From NCBI GenBank assembly GCA_022821145.1, contig JAJEEE010000081.1, positions 62,001 through 126,000 of the forward strand: DNA of 64,000 nt, given 5' to 3'. The translations under genes and the position numbers were made by a program. Position 1 is the stretch's first letter; each line of letters opens with the position of its first letter. This document shows positions 56,324-64,000 of this stretch, piece by piece. Source of the DNA: Acidobacteriota bacterium (lineage in GTDB: Bacteria; Acidobacteriota; Terriglobia; 20CM-2-55-15). The notes below the pieces were generated by a model, which saw nothing but the letters and a program-made list of their open reading frames with translations, was not told where the DNA came from and ran no database searches.

Positions 56324-57530
56324 AGCGCAACGCTTCGACGGGCTGTGTCGCCGACGCCGCGCGCGACGGGTACAGCGTCGCCAGGTAGCTGACCAGGACC
56401 GCCGCCAGCCCGACCACGGCCGAATCGGTCCACTCCGGATCGAACGGGACATGGTCGATGGACCACACCTCCTCGTTGAGCCCGATCAGCTCGTAACGGT
56501 CGGCGGCAACGGCCGCCGCGTTGCCGGCGGCCAGGCCGAGGAGGGTCCCCACGACGCCGATGATCACGCCCTGCGCGATGAACACGCGGCGGATGTTGTC
56601 GCGCGTCGCCCCCATCGACATGAGCACGGCGATGTCGCGCGTCTTCTCCATCACCATCATCACCAGCGTCCCCACGATGTTGAGCGAGGCCACCAGGACG
56701 ATCAGGCCGATGGCCAGCCACATGGCCAGGCGCTCGAGCTGGAGGGCCTGGAAGACGCTGGCGTTCTGAGTCTTCCAGTCGGTGAAACGCAAGTGGGGGC
56801 CGGCGGCGGCCACCAGCAGCGCCCCCATCCGCTCGGTGTCGTCCGGGTCATCGATCCGGACCTCGATGGCGGAGGCGACGTCGCCCAGGCCGCTCAGCCG
56901 CTGGACGGCCCACATGGGCGCCGCGGCGTAGGCGATATCGTACTCGTAGAGGCCCGAGCTGAAGACCCCGGCGACGTCCAGGGTCAGCGTGCGCGGCAGG
57001 CGCCCGATGGGCGCGCCGAAGGTCTCGATGCTGATGGCCTCCACCCGGTCCCCGACAACCGCCCCCATGTTCGCGGCCAACTGGCTTCCGAGAAGAATCG
57101 AGAACTCCCCGAAGTCGTCGAGCGAGCCTTCCGTCAGCGTGTCCAGCACGGTGGACGACCCTGTCTCCAACTCCGGCGTCACGCCCTTCAGGTAGGCCCC
57201 GGACTCCCGGAAACCGTTGGACAGCAGGACTTGCCGGTAGATGACCGGCGAGGCGGACACGACGCCGTCGACGGTCTCGGCCGCCGTCACCGCGTCCATG
57301 TAGCGCTCGATGTTCTGCCCGTCCGAGGCCAGCAGCGTCACGTGGGGTTGCGCCCCCAACAGCTTCTCGAGCAGGTCCTGGCGAAACCCGGTGTTCATGG
57401 CCAGCGCGATCACCAGCGCCGCGACCCCCGCCGCGACCCCCGCGACCGAAACGCCCGTGATGACCGAAACCACGGCCTGCTTGCGTTTGGCCTTGAGGTA
57501 GCGGAGGGCGACCATGAATTCGAACCGCAT
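56316..57530 (-). CDS. lolC: Lipoprotein-releasing permease subunit LolC/E
   Basis: The 404-residue membrane protein begins MRFEFMVALRYLKAKRKQAVVSVIT, the LolC/E start, with one N-terminal helix, a large periplasmic domain (about 45-270) and three C-terminal FtsX helices (LAIGLIVLVASLNIVGTLVMMVMEKTRDIAVLMSMGAT). One gene replaces the LolC/LolE pair, so a homodimer with LolD is likely. The gene sits between lysS and lolD. Confidence 0.94.
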   Translation of the reverse strand: MRFEFMVALRYLKAKRKQAVVSVITGVSVAGVAAGVAALVIALAMNTGFRQDLLEKLLGAQPHVTLLASDGQNIERYMDAVTAAETVDGVVSASPVIYRQVLLSNGFRESGAYLKGVTPELETGSSTVLDTLTEGSLDDFGEFSILLGSQLAANMGAVVGDRVEAISIETFGAPIGRLPRTLTLDVAGVFSSGLYEYDIAYAAAPMWAVQRLSGLGDVASAIEVRIDDPDDTERMGALLVAAAGPHLRFTDWKTQNASVFQALQLERLAMWLAIGLIVLVASLNIVGTLVMMVMEKTRDIAVLMSMGATRDNIRRVFIAQGVIIGVVGTLLGLAAGNAAAVAADRYELIGLNEEVWSIDHVPFDPEWTDSAVVGLAAVLVSYLATLYPSRAASATQPVEALRYE

Positions 57531-57579
57531 CGATCGAATTATGGCATGGAGAACCGGCCGGGCCTCGGAAGCCGCGCGG

Positions 57580-59052
57580 CTATTCCGGCCGCAGGAGCGG
57601 GAACAGGACCACGTCGCGGATGGAACGGGAGTCGGTCAACAGCATCGTGAGGCGGTCGACGCCGATCCCCTCGCCGGCGGTCGGCGGCATGCCGTAGCTC
57701 AACGCCCGGACATAGTCATGGTCCATGGCGTGGGCTTCCTCGTCTCCCCCCGCGCGCGCTTCGAGCTGCGCCTCGAACCGCGCCTGCTGGTCCAGGGGAT
57801 CGTTGAGCTCCGAGTACGCGTTCGCGATCTCCATGCCCGCGATGAAGAGCTCGAACCTCTCCACCAGCGCCGGGTCGTCCGGCTTGGCCTTCGACAGCGG
57901 CGACAGCTCGATCGGGTAGTCGTAGACGAAGCACGGGTTGACGAGGCGCGCCTCGGCCACGTGATCGAAGAGCTCGCCGATCAGGCGGCCGAGCGACAGG
58001 TCCGGATCGTGGTCCACTCTCAACTCGTCCAGCAGCTCGCGCGCCGCGCCGGCCGTCGCCAGGTGCGTTTCGTCGATGTCCCCCGGAAAGTGCTCGACGA
58101 TCGCTTCCTTGACGGTCTTGCGGGACCAGTCGTCGAAATCGATCTCCACGCCATTGTGCACGACGACGCGCGATGCGCACACCGCGTCCACCACGTCCTT
58201 GATCATCTCCTCGGTCAGCGACATCAGGTCGAGGTAGTTGCTGTAGGCCTGGTAGAACTCCAGCATGGTGTATTCCGGGTTGTGCTTGAACGACAGCCCT
58301 TCGTTGCGGAAGCTGCGATTGAGGTCATAGACGCGCGTCAGCCCGCCGACGATGAGCCGCTTGAGATACAGCTCGGGCGCCACGCGCAGGTAGAGGGGCA
58401 TGTCCAGCACGTTGTGACGGGTCCGGAACGGCCGGGCCAGCGCGCCGCCCGCGATCGGGTGCAACAGCGGCGTTTCGACTTCAAGGTATCCGCGTGCGTC
58501 CAGAAAGCGGCGCAGCTCCCGGACGATGCGGCTGCGCTGGACGAACACGTTCCGCGCTTCCGGGTTGACGATCAGGTCGACGTAACGCCGGCGGTACCGG
58601 ATCTCCACGTCGGTCAGGCCATGCCATTTCTCGGGAAGCGGCAACAGGCTCTTGGCCAGGAACGTCAACTCGGCCGCCCCGACCGTGAGCTCGCCGGTGC
58701 GCGTCCGGAACACGCGGCCTTCGACGCCGATGAAGTCGCCGACGTCCAGCAGCTTGTAGAGCGCGAACCGCTCCTCGGGCAGCGCGTCCTTCCTGGCGTA
58801 GACCTGAACGCGCGCGCCGCCCTCGGAGAGGGTCAGGAACCCGGCCTTTCCGAATGGCCGGCGGGCCACGATGCGGCCGCAAACCCGCACGATGGCCGGA
58901 TCGGCTTCCAGCGCGTCGCCCGTCTTCGAGGAAAACCGATCCTGGATCTGCCCCAACGTGTGCGTATACCGGTACTGGGCCGGGTAGGGGTCGACACCCA
59001 GGGCCCGGATCTTCTCGAGCTTGTCCAGTCGGACTTCTTCCAGGTTATCCAT
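57580..59052 (-). CDS. lysS: Lysyl-tRNA synthetase, class II
   Basis: The 490-residue enzyme charges tRNA-Lys. It has the N-terminal OB fold (VRVCGRIVARRPFGKAGFL), motif 2 FRNEGLSFKHNPEYTMLEFY, and motif 3 with GEGIGVDRLTMLLTD. The ATG at 59052 (MDNLEEVRLDKLEKIRALG) is the family start; the frame extends 20 residues further upstream into nusB. It lies before lolC. Confidence 0.97.
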   Translation of the reverse strand: MDNLEEVRLDKLEKIRALGVDPYPAQYRYTHTLGQIQDRFSSKTGDALEADPAIVRVCGRIVARRPFGKAGFLTLSEGGARVQVYARKDALPEERFALYKLLDVGDFIGVEGRVFRTRTGELTVGAAELTFLAKSLLPLPEKWHGLTDVEIRYRRRYVDLIVNPEARNVFVQRSRIVRELRRFLDARGYLEVETPLLHPIAGGALARPFRTRHNVLDMPLYLRVAPELYLKRLIVGGLTRVYDLNRSFRNEGLSFKHNPEYTMLEFYQAYSNYLDLMSLTEEMIKDVVDAVCASRVVVHNGVEIDFDDWSRKTVKEAIVEHFPGDIDETHLATAGAARELLDELRVDHDPDLSLGRLIGELFDHVAEARLVNPCFVYDYPIELSPLSKAKPDDPALVERFELFIAGMEIANAYSELNDPLDQQARFEAQLEARAGGDEEAHAMDHDYVRALSYGMPPTAGEGIGVDRLTMLLTDSRSIRDVVLFPLLRPE

Positions 59053-59512
59053 GGTCGGTTTCACCGTGAGCCGGACGCTGGCCGTGGGTCGCCCGTAACG
59101 GCGGCGCCGCATCCAACTCTCTGCGTATGCTGTCCAGAACGCCGTTCACGAATTCGCCGGAGTCCGACTTGCTGAACTTCCGGGCCACCTCGATCGCCTC
59201 GTCGATGACGACGGCCGGCGGTGTTTCGCGCTCGTGCATCAACTCCTGAACGGCAATGCGCAGGACGTTGCGATCGGCGGTTTCCATGCGATCCAACCGC
59301 CAACGTACGGCGTGGCGCTGGATGATGGCGTCGATGGCGCCCAGGTTCTCGATCGTCGAGAACGCCAGGCGATCGGCGAATTCGCGGACCTCCCCGCCCC
59401 CGGCCCGCGCGTCCCAGAACGTGCGGACGAGAGCGCGAGGATCATCGCGACGGAGATCCCATTGGTACAGGATCTGGAGCGCGCACTCCCGCGCGTCCCT
59501 CCGGGCGCCCAT
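59045..59512 (-). CDS. nusB: Transcription antitermination factor NusB
   Basis: The 155-residue all-helical protein (ATG at 59512) has the NusB pattern: ARECALQILYQWDL, MHERETPPAVVIDEAIEVARKFSKSDSGEFVNGVLD. With NusE (S10) it binds boxA of rRNA operons. It follows ribH by 5 bases, the common ribH-nusB pairing, and overlaps the lysS start by 8 bases. Confidence 0.95.
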   Translation of the reverse strand: MGARRDARECALQILYQWDLRRDDPRALVRTFWDARAGGGEVREFADRLAFSTIENLGAIDAIIQRHAVRWRLDRMETADRNVLRIAVQELMHERETPPAVVIDEAIEVARKFSKSDSGEFVNGVLDSIRRELDAAPPLRATHGQRPAHGETDHG

Positions 59513-59517
59513 CGCGG

Positions 59518-60012
59518 CTAACCCCGCCTCATCCGGTCGAGCATCTCGATGGCGGCCATCGCCGCGTCGAAACCGTGGTTCGCTCCCGTCCGGTCCGTTC
59601 CCCCCGAGCGGTCCATGGCCTGCTCGATGGTGTCGGTCGTCAGGACCCCGAAACCCACCGGAACCCGGAACTCGAGGGAGACGTCGCGCAGGCCGTCGGT
59701 CGCCGCCCGGCTGACATGCTCGAAGTGCGCGGTCTCGCCGCGGATCACGCAACCCAGGGCAACCACCGCGTCGCAGGCGTCCGACTCGATCAGGTGCGCC
59801 GCCATGAGCGGCAGCTCGAACGCGCCGGGCACACGGACGACGCTCACGTCTTCCGCCCGGGTCCCCGAGCGCCGGAAGGCCTCCAGGGCGCCTTCCAGCA
59901 ACCGGTCCACGACCGGCGCGTTGAACCGGCTGGCGACGACGGCGAACCGCCCGCCCCTCGAAGTCAACCCGTCGAGGGGCCGCGGCGCCTGCTTTTCCAC
60001 GGAGTCCGACAC
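59518..60012 (-). CDS. ribH: 6,7-dimethyl-8-ribityllumazine synthase
   Basis: The 164-residue riboflavin enzyme has FAVVASRFNAPV, VPGAFELPLMA, GCVIRGETAHFEHV and GFGVLTTDTIEQAMDR with catalytic His in the ETAHFEHV region. It assembles into a 60-mer or smaller capsid. Residues 1-20 are a variable lead. It is followed by nusB, and preceded by an unrelated hydratase. Confidence 0.97.
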   Translation of the reverse strand: MSDSVEKQAPRPLDGLTSRGGRFAVVASRFNAPVVDRLLEGALEAFRRSGTRAEDVSVVRVPGAFELPLMAAHLIESDACDAVVALGCVIRGETAHFEHVSRAATDGLRDVSLEFRVPVGFGVLTTDTIEQAMDRSGGTDRTGANHGFDAAMAAIEMLDRMRRG

Positions 60013-60015
60013 GTC

Positions 60016-60780
60016 CTATTTCCTGTTCCCGTCGAGGAACGCGCGCGTGCGCTCCCGCATCTCGGGCGTGCCGCAACTGGCGCCGAACAACCCGGACTCG
60101 ATCGCTTGCCCGCCCGCCAAGGGTTCGTCCAGCCCGCGCCGGACGGCTTCGAGCACTCGCGCCACCGCGTCCGGCCCGTGTCGCGCGATCGTCCGCGCCA
60201 TGGTCTCGGCCATCGGCATCAATCGCTCCGCGTCCACGACGGCGTTGACCAGACCGATGCGGTACGCCTCCTCCGCGTCGATGGACAACCCGGTCAGCAA
60301 CAACTGGAGCGCCCGCCCGTTGCCGACGATCCGCGGCAGGCGCTGCGTGCCGCCGAACCCCGGAATCAGCCCCAACTGCACCTCGGGTTGTCCGAACATC
60401 GCGTCGCGGGACGCCACGCGAATCGCGCACGCCATGGCCAGCTCGCAGCCGCCGCCCAACGCGTAGCCGTTGACGGCGGCGATCACCGGCTTCGGCGATC
60501 GTTCGATCGCGTCGAAAACCGCCTGGCCGGCCCGGGAGTAGGCTTCGCCTTCCGCGGCCCGCAGCGTGGCCAGCTCCCGGATGTCGGCGCCCGCGACGAA
60601 CGCACGGCCCCCGGCCCCCGTGATTACGGCCGCGCCCACTCCATCGTCGCACGAAACGGCGTCAAACGCCTGTTCGAGCTCGGTGAGCGTCTGACGGTCG
60701 AGGGCGTTGAGCGTTCGCGGCCGGTTGACGGTGAGGACCGCGACACGGTCCCGGACTTCGAGAATCAGGTTGTCGTACAT
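60016..60780 (-). CDS. Enoyl-CoA hydratase/isomerase family protein
   Basis: The 254-residue crotonase-fold protein has the oxyanion-hole segments FVAGADIRELA and NGYALGGGCELAMACAIR, and the second active-site region FGQPEVQLGLIPGFGGTQRLPR with the Glu pair of true hydratases. It likely hydrates short enoyl-CoA in beta-oxidation. No partner beta-oxidation gene is adjacent; ribH starts 3 bases after its stop. Confidence 0.93.
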   Translation of the reverse strand: MYDNLILEVRDRVAVLTVNRPRTLNALDRQTLTELEQAFDAVSCDDGVGAAVITGAGGRAFVAGADIRELATLRAAEGEAYSRAGQAVFDAIERSPKPVIAAVNGYALGGGCELAMACAIRVASRDAMFGQPEVQLGLIPGFGGTQRLPRIVGNGRALQLLLTGLSIDAEEAYRIGLVNAVVDAERLMPMAETMARTIARHGPDAVARVLEAVRRGLDEPLAGGQAIESGLFGASCGTPEMRERTRAFLDGNRK

Positions 60781-60825
60781 GACGCCTCGCGGGTCGAACC
60801 GGCTTGTCGGGTCGACATCTTTCGT

Positions 60826-62229
60826 TTACAACCGGGCCAGCGTCTCCAGGAATTCCCGGGCCGAGTAGCCCGACCTGACGGTCCGAACACCGATTGCGCT
60901 TTCCACGTCCGCCAGCTTCATGTCGTCGAGGAACAACCCCTCGTTTCCGATCATGGACTCCGAGGGCAGGACCAGGAAGTCGCCGCGCACGCGGCCCCGG
61001 AGCGCGTCCACGAAGTCGCTGCCCGTCAACAACCCGGCGACGTTGATCCCGGAACCCCAGAAACGACTCGGGACCGCGACCGTTTCCAGGTCGAGGCCCA
61101 GCCGTCCCACGCAAGCGGCCAGGCAGGGGTGGAACAGGCGGCCCGTGGCCACGACGCCGTGCAGCGGCCGCCGGCGGATCTCACCCGCCAACGCCGACGC
61201 GGCATCGTCGAAGTCGTCCAGGAACGTCCGGACCATGCCGACCCCGTTCTCGATCTGCGGGAACGCCCGATAGTGACCCGACCCGGGCACCGGCTGATCC
61301 GCAAGGATGTAGAACTCGTCGCCGAGAAACGCGAACGGTGTGTCCCACGTCTCCGTGTACCGGCGCTGGATGGCCGTGACGGCGCGGATCGTGCGCTCGG
61401 CGTAGGCCGGCGTGACCGGCTCGATCGTGGGAAGGTTCTGCCGGTGGTCGGTCAGTCCGACCGGCACGATGGCGACCGATTGAACCGACGGGTAACGGCC
61501 GTCCAGGTCCCGTATCGTCCGCTCCAGGTGTTCCCCGTCGTTCCAGCCCGGGCACAGCACCACCTGGCAATGCAACCGGATGCCGGCGGCGGCGAGACGG
61601 TCCAGCTTCTCGTCCAGTCCGTCGTAGGCGTCGTTCCCGAGCATGCGCGCGCGCAGCCCCGGCTCGGTCGCGTGGACCGAGATGTACAGGGGCGACAGCC
61701 GCTGCTCGATGATGCGCCCGAGCTCGGCTTCTCCGACGTTGGTCAGCGTGAGGTAGTTGCCGAACAGGAACGAGAGCCGGTAGTCCTCGTCCTTGATGCG
61801 AAGGGAGCGCCGGGTGTTTCCCGGGTTCTGGTGCACGAAGCAGAAGACGCAGTCGTTGTCGCAAACGAGGGGTTCGATCGGTTCGAACTCCGCGCCGATG
61901 CCCTCCCATTCATCGCGGACGAACTCGAATGTCCTCGCGCGGGTGCGAAGCGTCATGGGTTCGCCGAACGACGCCATCCGAAACTGAAAATCGATGACAT
62001 CGTCGAGCGGCGAGCCGTTGACTTCGAGAACTTCGTCTCCCGGCCGGAGTCCGATCCGCGCGGACAGGGAGCCGGCGTCCACGCGGAGCACGCGTAATGC
62101 GGACGATGAACCCTTCTTGGCCGGAGGCGCGTGCCGGTATTCGTGCCGGGCGCGGATCTTGCGCTCCAGGTCCTGGTCGTTGGCCTTGCGAACGTAGGCG
62201 CCGGACGAGAACGGGCGCTTGGCTTCCAT
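60826..62229 (-). CDS. DUF512 radical-SAM protein with PDZ domain
   Basis: The 467-residue protein has a PDZ-like domain (about 45-95, ARIGLRPGDEVLEVNGSPLDD) followed by a radical-SAM core with the CX3CX2C cluster motif CDNDCVFCFVHQNP, then the DUF512 C-terminal half. The reaction is unknown; homologues are widespread in bacteria, often near the Der GTPase. The ATG at 62229 is followed by a basic N-terminal lead of about 40 residues that may be species-specific. Confidence 0.92.
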   Translation of the reverse strand: MEAKRPFSSGAYVRKANDQDLERKIRARHEYRHAPPAKKGSSSALRVLRVDAGSLSARIGLRPGDEVLEVNGSPLDDVIDFQFRMASFGEPMTLRTRARTFEFVRDEWEGIGAEFEPIEPLVCDNDCVFCFVHQNPGNTRRSLRIKDEDYRLSFLFGNYLTLTNVGEAELGRIIEQRLSPLYISVHATEPGLRARMLGNDAYDGLDEKLDRLAAAGIRLHCQVVLCPGWNDGEHLERTIRDLDGRYPSVQSVAIVPVGLTDHRQNLPTIEPVTPAYAERTIRAVTAIQRRYTETWDTPFAFLGDEFYILADQPVPGSGHYRAFPQIENGVGMVRTFLDDFDDAASALAGEIRRRPLHGVVATGRLFHPCLAACVGRLGLDLETVAVPSRFWGSGINVAGLLTGSDFVDALRGRVRGDFLVLPSESMIGNEGLFLDDMKLADVESAIGVRTVRSGYSAREFLETLARL

Positions 62230-62391
62230 CTAGGAGCCTGTGGTGGAGCTTCGCGTCGCACCGAGACCGGTGAGGCGCCCGTCCGGCAATGCGCGAGGAG
62301 GGAACATATTCCCGAGATGTGATCGACGAGGAACGCAGTCCCGACGGGATACATCGCCGGTCGAATGCAGCAGAGGTTCCACCGCGGGCTC

Positions 62392-62988
62392 CTACTCCTC
62401 GATCAGGCGCCAACCCCTCGCCATGTATTGGGCGCCGGAGACCGCGGTCACCAGCCCGGTCAGGATGAACAGGAAGTAGAGAGCGTCTTCACGGACCCCC
62501 GTCCATTCGTACAGCAGGATCACGCACACGGTCAGAAGCTGGAGCATCGTGCTCATCTTTCCGTAGAGGGACGGGTGGAACACCCGGAAGCCCTGCATCA
62601 GGAAGAAGGCGAGGCTCCCGATGAGGATGAGAGCGTCGCGAAAGATGATGACGACCGCCAGCCATAGAGGGATCGGGTTGACGAAACCCATCTCCGGAAC
62701 CGCCAGCAGCACGATCGCCCCGCTGACCAGAAGCTTGTCGGCCACGGGATCCAGGATCGCGCCCACGGACGTCTTCTGGCCGAACCGGCGCGCGATCAAA
62801 CCGTCCAGACCGTCGGTCACGGCCGCCGCGGCGAACACGGTCAGCGCCGCGCCGATCCGGTCGTAGATCAGCAGCGTGATGAACACGGGAACGCTGACGA
62901 TGCGCAGAATCGTGAGCTGGTTCGCCAGCGTCAGGATGTTGGGGCGGTATCGCTCGACCGGGTCCGTCAATTTCGAGGGGGCGCGCAT
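62392..62988 (-). CDS. pgsA: CDP-diacylglycerol-glycerol-3-phosphate phosphatidyltransferase
   Basis: The 198-residue membrane enzyme has the CDP-alcohol phosphotransferase motif DGLDGLIARRFGQKTSVGAI followed by LDPVADK, with all conserved Asp residues, and about five membrane helices. It starts PG synthesis. The 162-base gap after it holds no gene seen. Assignment as PgsA rather than another CDP-alcohol enzyme rests on length and overall similarity. Confidence 0.9.
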   Translation of the reverse strand: MRAPSKLTDPVERYRPNILTLANQLTILRIVSVPVFITLLIYDRIGAALTVFAAAAVTDGLDGLIARRFGQKTSVGAILDPVADKLLVSGAIVLLAVPEMGFVNPIPLWLAVVIIFRDALILIGSLAFFLMQGFRVFHPSLYGKMSTMLQLLTVCVILLYEWTGVREDALYFLFILTGLVTAVSGAQYMARGWRLIEE

Positions 62989-63022
62989 CGTTCGCCTACC
63001 GAATGAATACCCATATGGAAAA

Positions 63023-63050
63023 GGACGCAGTGAACCGGGTCACTGCGTCC
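63023..63050 (-). terminator. Intrinsic terminator after the DsbD-N-like gene
   Basis: GGACGCAGTGA (63023-63033) and TCACTGCGTCC (63040-63050) form a perfect 11-bp stem with a 6-base loop; on the minus strand TTTTCC follows. It separates the DsbD-N-like gene from pgsA. Confidence 0.85.
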
Positions 63051-63082
63051 TGAGACTGCTGAATCTCGCCGCGTCCGTCCGG

Positions 63083-63511
63083 CTACTCGGCCACGACCGG
63101 AAGGCTGACGTCGAGCGTTTGGCGCGCACAGAAGCCGTCGGCGATCGAACAGAAGAAGTACACCAACTCGCCCGGCACCTCATAGGCGCCGGCGCGGTCG
63201 GCCGTGACACCGATCCTGAAATCGGGAACGTTGACGTAATAGACGTCGGTCGAATCCGGATCGAGCGCGTCCGACACGAACTCGGTCTGGTTCAACGTCA
63301 GCCCGGCGACCGTATCCAGCTTCAGTTGCATCGGCGGCGTGTGATTGATCAGGTAGCCTTCCCGAACGTCGAGCGAGAGAACCACTTCTCCAGGCCGACC
63401 CGCGGCCATGCTTCCGCCGGAGTAATCCGCTTCGGCGACCTGGGGCAACCCCCCGCTGGCGCCGATCAACTGCGCCATCGCGTAGAGCCATACGAGAGCC
63501 GAATGCACCAT
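63083..63511 (-). CDS. Exported DsbD N-terminal-like protein
   Basis: The 142-residue protein (ATG at 63511, preceded by GGGAGT) has a signal-like start (MVHSALVWLYAMAQLIGASG). The mature domain (EGYLINHTPPMQLKLD, then ELVYFFCSIADGFCARQTLDV) resembles the N-terminal immunoglobulin-like domain of thiol-disulfide exchanger DsbD, with a Cys pair six residues apart. It lacks the membrane and thioredoxin parts, so it is either a stand-alone thiol-redox partner or a truncated relative. Confidence 0.65.
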   Translation of the reverse strand: MVHSALVWLYAMAQLIGASGGLPQVAEADYSGGSMAAGRPGEVVLSLDVREGYLINHTPPMQLKLDTVAGLTLNQTEFVSDALDPDSTDVYYVNVPDFRIGVTADRAGAYEVPGELVYFFCSIADGFCARQTLDVSLPVVAE

Positions 63512-63960
63512 GACAGACTCCCTTGCACCCCGCCCGGTACGCTCGGAAGCGGCCCGGGCGGCGGTCCGGAAATTCCGGCGCCAGTATACCACGGGAACCG
63601 CTTCGGGAGACCCGGTCGACCGGCGGGGCCGCGCGACCGCCCCGTCGCCGAAAAAGTCCGGAAAGACGCTGCCAAACAGGTCGCCGTTTTCCCGGATTTT
63701 GGTCGAGCGCCACGCAGGCTCAATCACTTGCGATTGGCACGCCCCGTGCATGAAGTCGGACGTTCCGGCGGGGCGGTCCGTGAGGCCCTATAGCGAAGGG
63801 CCGGTGCCTCCGGCCCTCCGCCGGGACATTCCCGAAGGTCCTCTCGGCGGCCGGCGGGCGAGGCTGTGTATTTGTTGTGCGGAAAGGGCCGCAGCCTCGC
63901 AGGCCGCCGGGATGGGACCTCGTCGTCAACCGTAGGGAAGACCCTTCGCAGGAGGTATCC
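63512..63960. other. Gap with no gene seen; one hairpin
   Basis: No convincing coding region is seen; the openings are short and lack ribosome sites. GGGCCGG-TGCCT-CCGGCCC, near 63799-63817, is a 7-bp stem with a loop like that of the REP-like elements elsewhere in the window. Promoters for the divergent flanking genes are presumably here. Confidence 0.45.
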
Positions 63961-64000
63961 ATGATCGGAACGTCCCATGCACTCGGCCGGGGCCTGATGG
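63961..64000 (+). CDS. Start of an unidentified gene cut by the window edge
   Basis: ATG at 63961 follows AGGAGG (63950-63955) at a good distance and opens a frame MIGTSHALGRGLM to the edge. Thirteen codons are too few to name it. Confidence 0.5.
   Translation, partial: MIGTSHALGRGLM

Overview
The window is high-GC chromosomal DNA of a Gram-negative, LPS-bearing bacterium. It carries lptB, an LptC/LptA-type protein, lpxA, lpxI, bamA, skp and lolCD. The gene neighbourhoods (rpoN-hpf-rapZ with a membrane-less PTS; gmk-rpoZ-coaBC; bamA-skp-fabZ-lpxA-lpxI-oxidoreductase) fit an Acidobacteriota lineage, perhaps Vicinamibacteria-like, but a deltaproteobacterium-like relative cannot be excluded from sequence alone. 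Most of the 64 kb is conserved core genes packed head to tail, mostly on the minus strand. No rRNA, tRNA, CRISPR array or recognisable transposase was seen.

Layout. 1-1.7 kb: end of an AlkA-type DNA glycosylase and an NHL-repeat lipoprotein. 1.7-6.7 kb: an accessory island of visibly lower GC at its left end. It holds a papain-fold-like protein, a small basic protein, a divergent XRE regulator, and a tight three-gene operon for a ubiquitin-like protein (Ubl), an E2-like protein and a JAB-E1 fusion. 6.9-10.2 kb: katG (with an export signal) and divergent oxyR sharing an OxyR-type operator. 10.2-15 kb: gmk-rpoZ-coaBC-udg-priA. 15-20 kb: TetR regulator, di-haem cytochrome, RsbU-type phosphatase. 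20-31.3 kb: lipopolysaccharide transport, sigma-54 and regulatory PTS genes. 31.3-34 kb: a minimal microcompartment-like pair (CoA-acylating aldehyde dehydrogenase plus one BMC-H shell protein) and a cytochrome P460. 34-41 kb: RodZ-like protein, uvrA, TPR protein, two unknown envelope proteins, a zinc protease. 41-52.6 kb: hflX-hfq-miaA-spoIID-tonB and the lipid A/outer-membrane assembly cluster. 53-63.5 kb: clpC, lolDC, lysS, nusB, ribH, an enoyl-CoA hydratase, a DUF512 radical-SAM protein, pgsA and a DsbD-N-like protein.

The most interesting part is the island. Its Ubl has no C-terminal Gly-Gly. Its E2-like partner has no cysteine at all. Its E1 has no cysteine between the two zinc CxxC pairs, where ThiF-like and E1 enzymes carry their catalytic cysteine. 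If the family assignments hold, the cascade cannot use canonical thioester transfer. The operon is driven by a near-consensus sigma-70 promoter embedded between two similar dyads, probably operators of the divergent XRE regulator. A Q-C-H-D papain-like protein next door is a candidate deconjugase or effector. Such arrangements are typical of defence or conflict systems, but that function is inferred.
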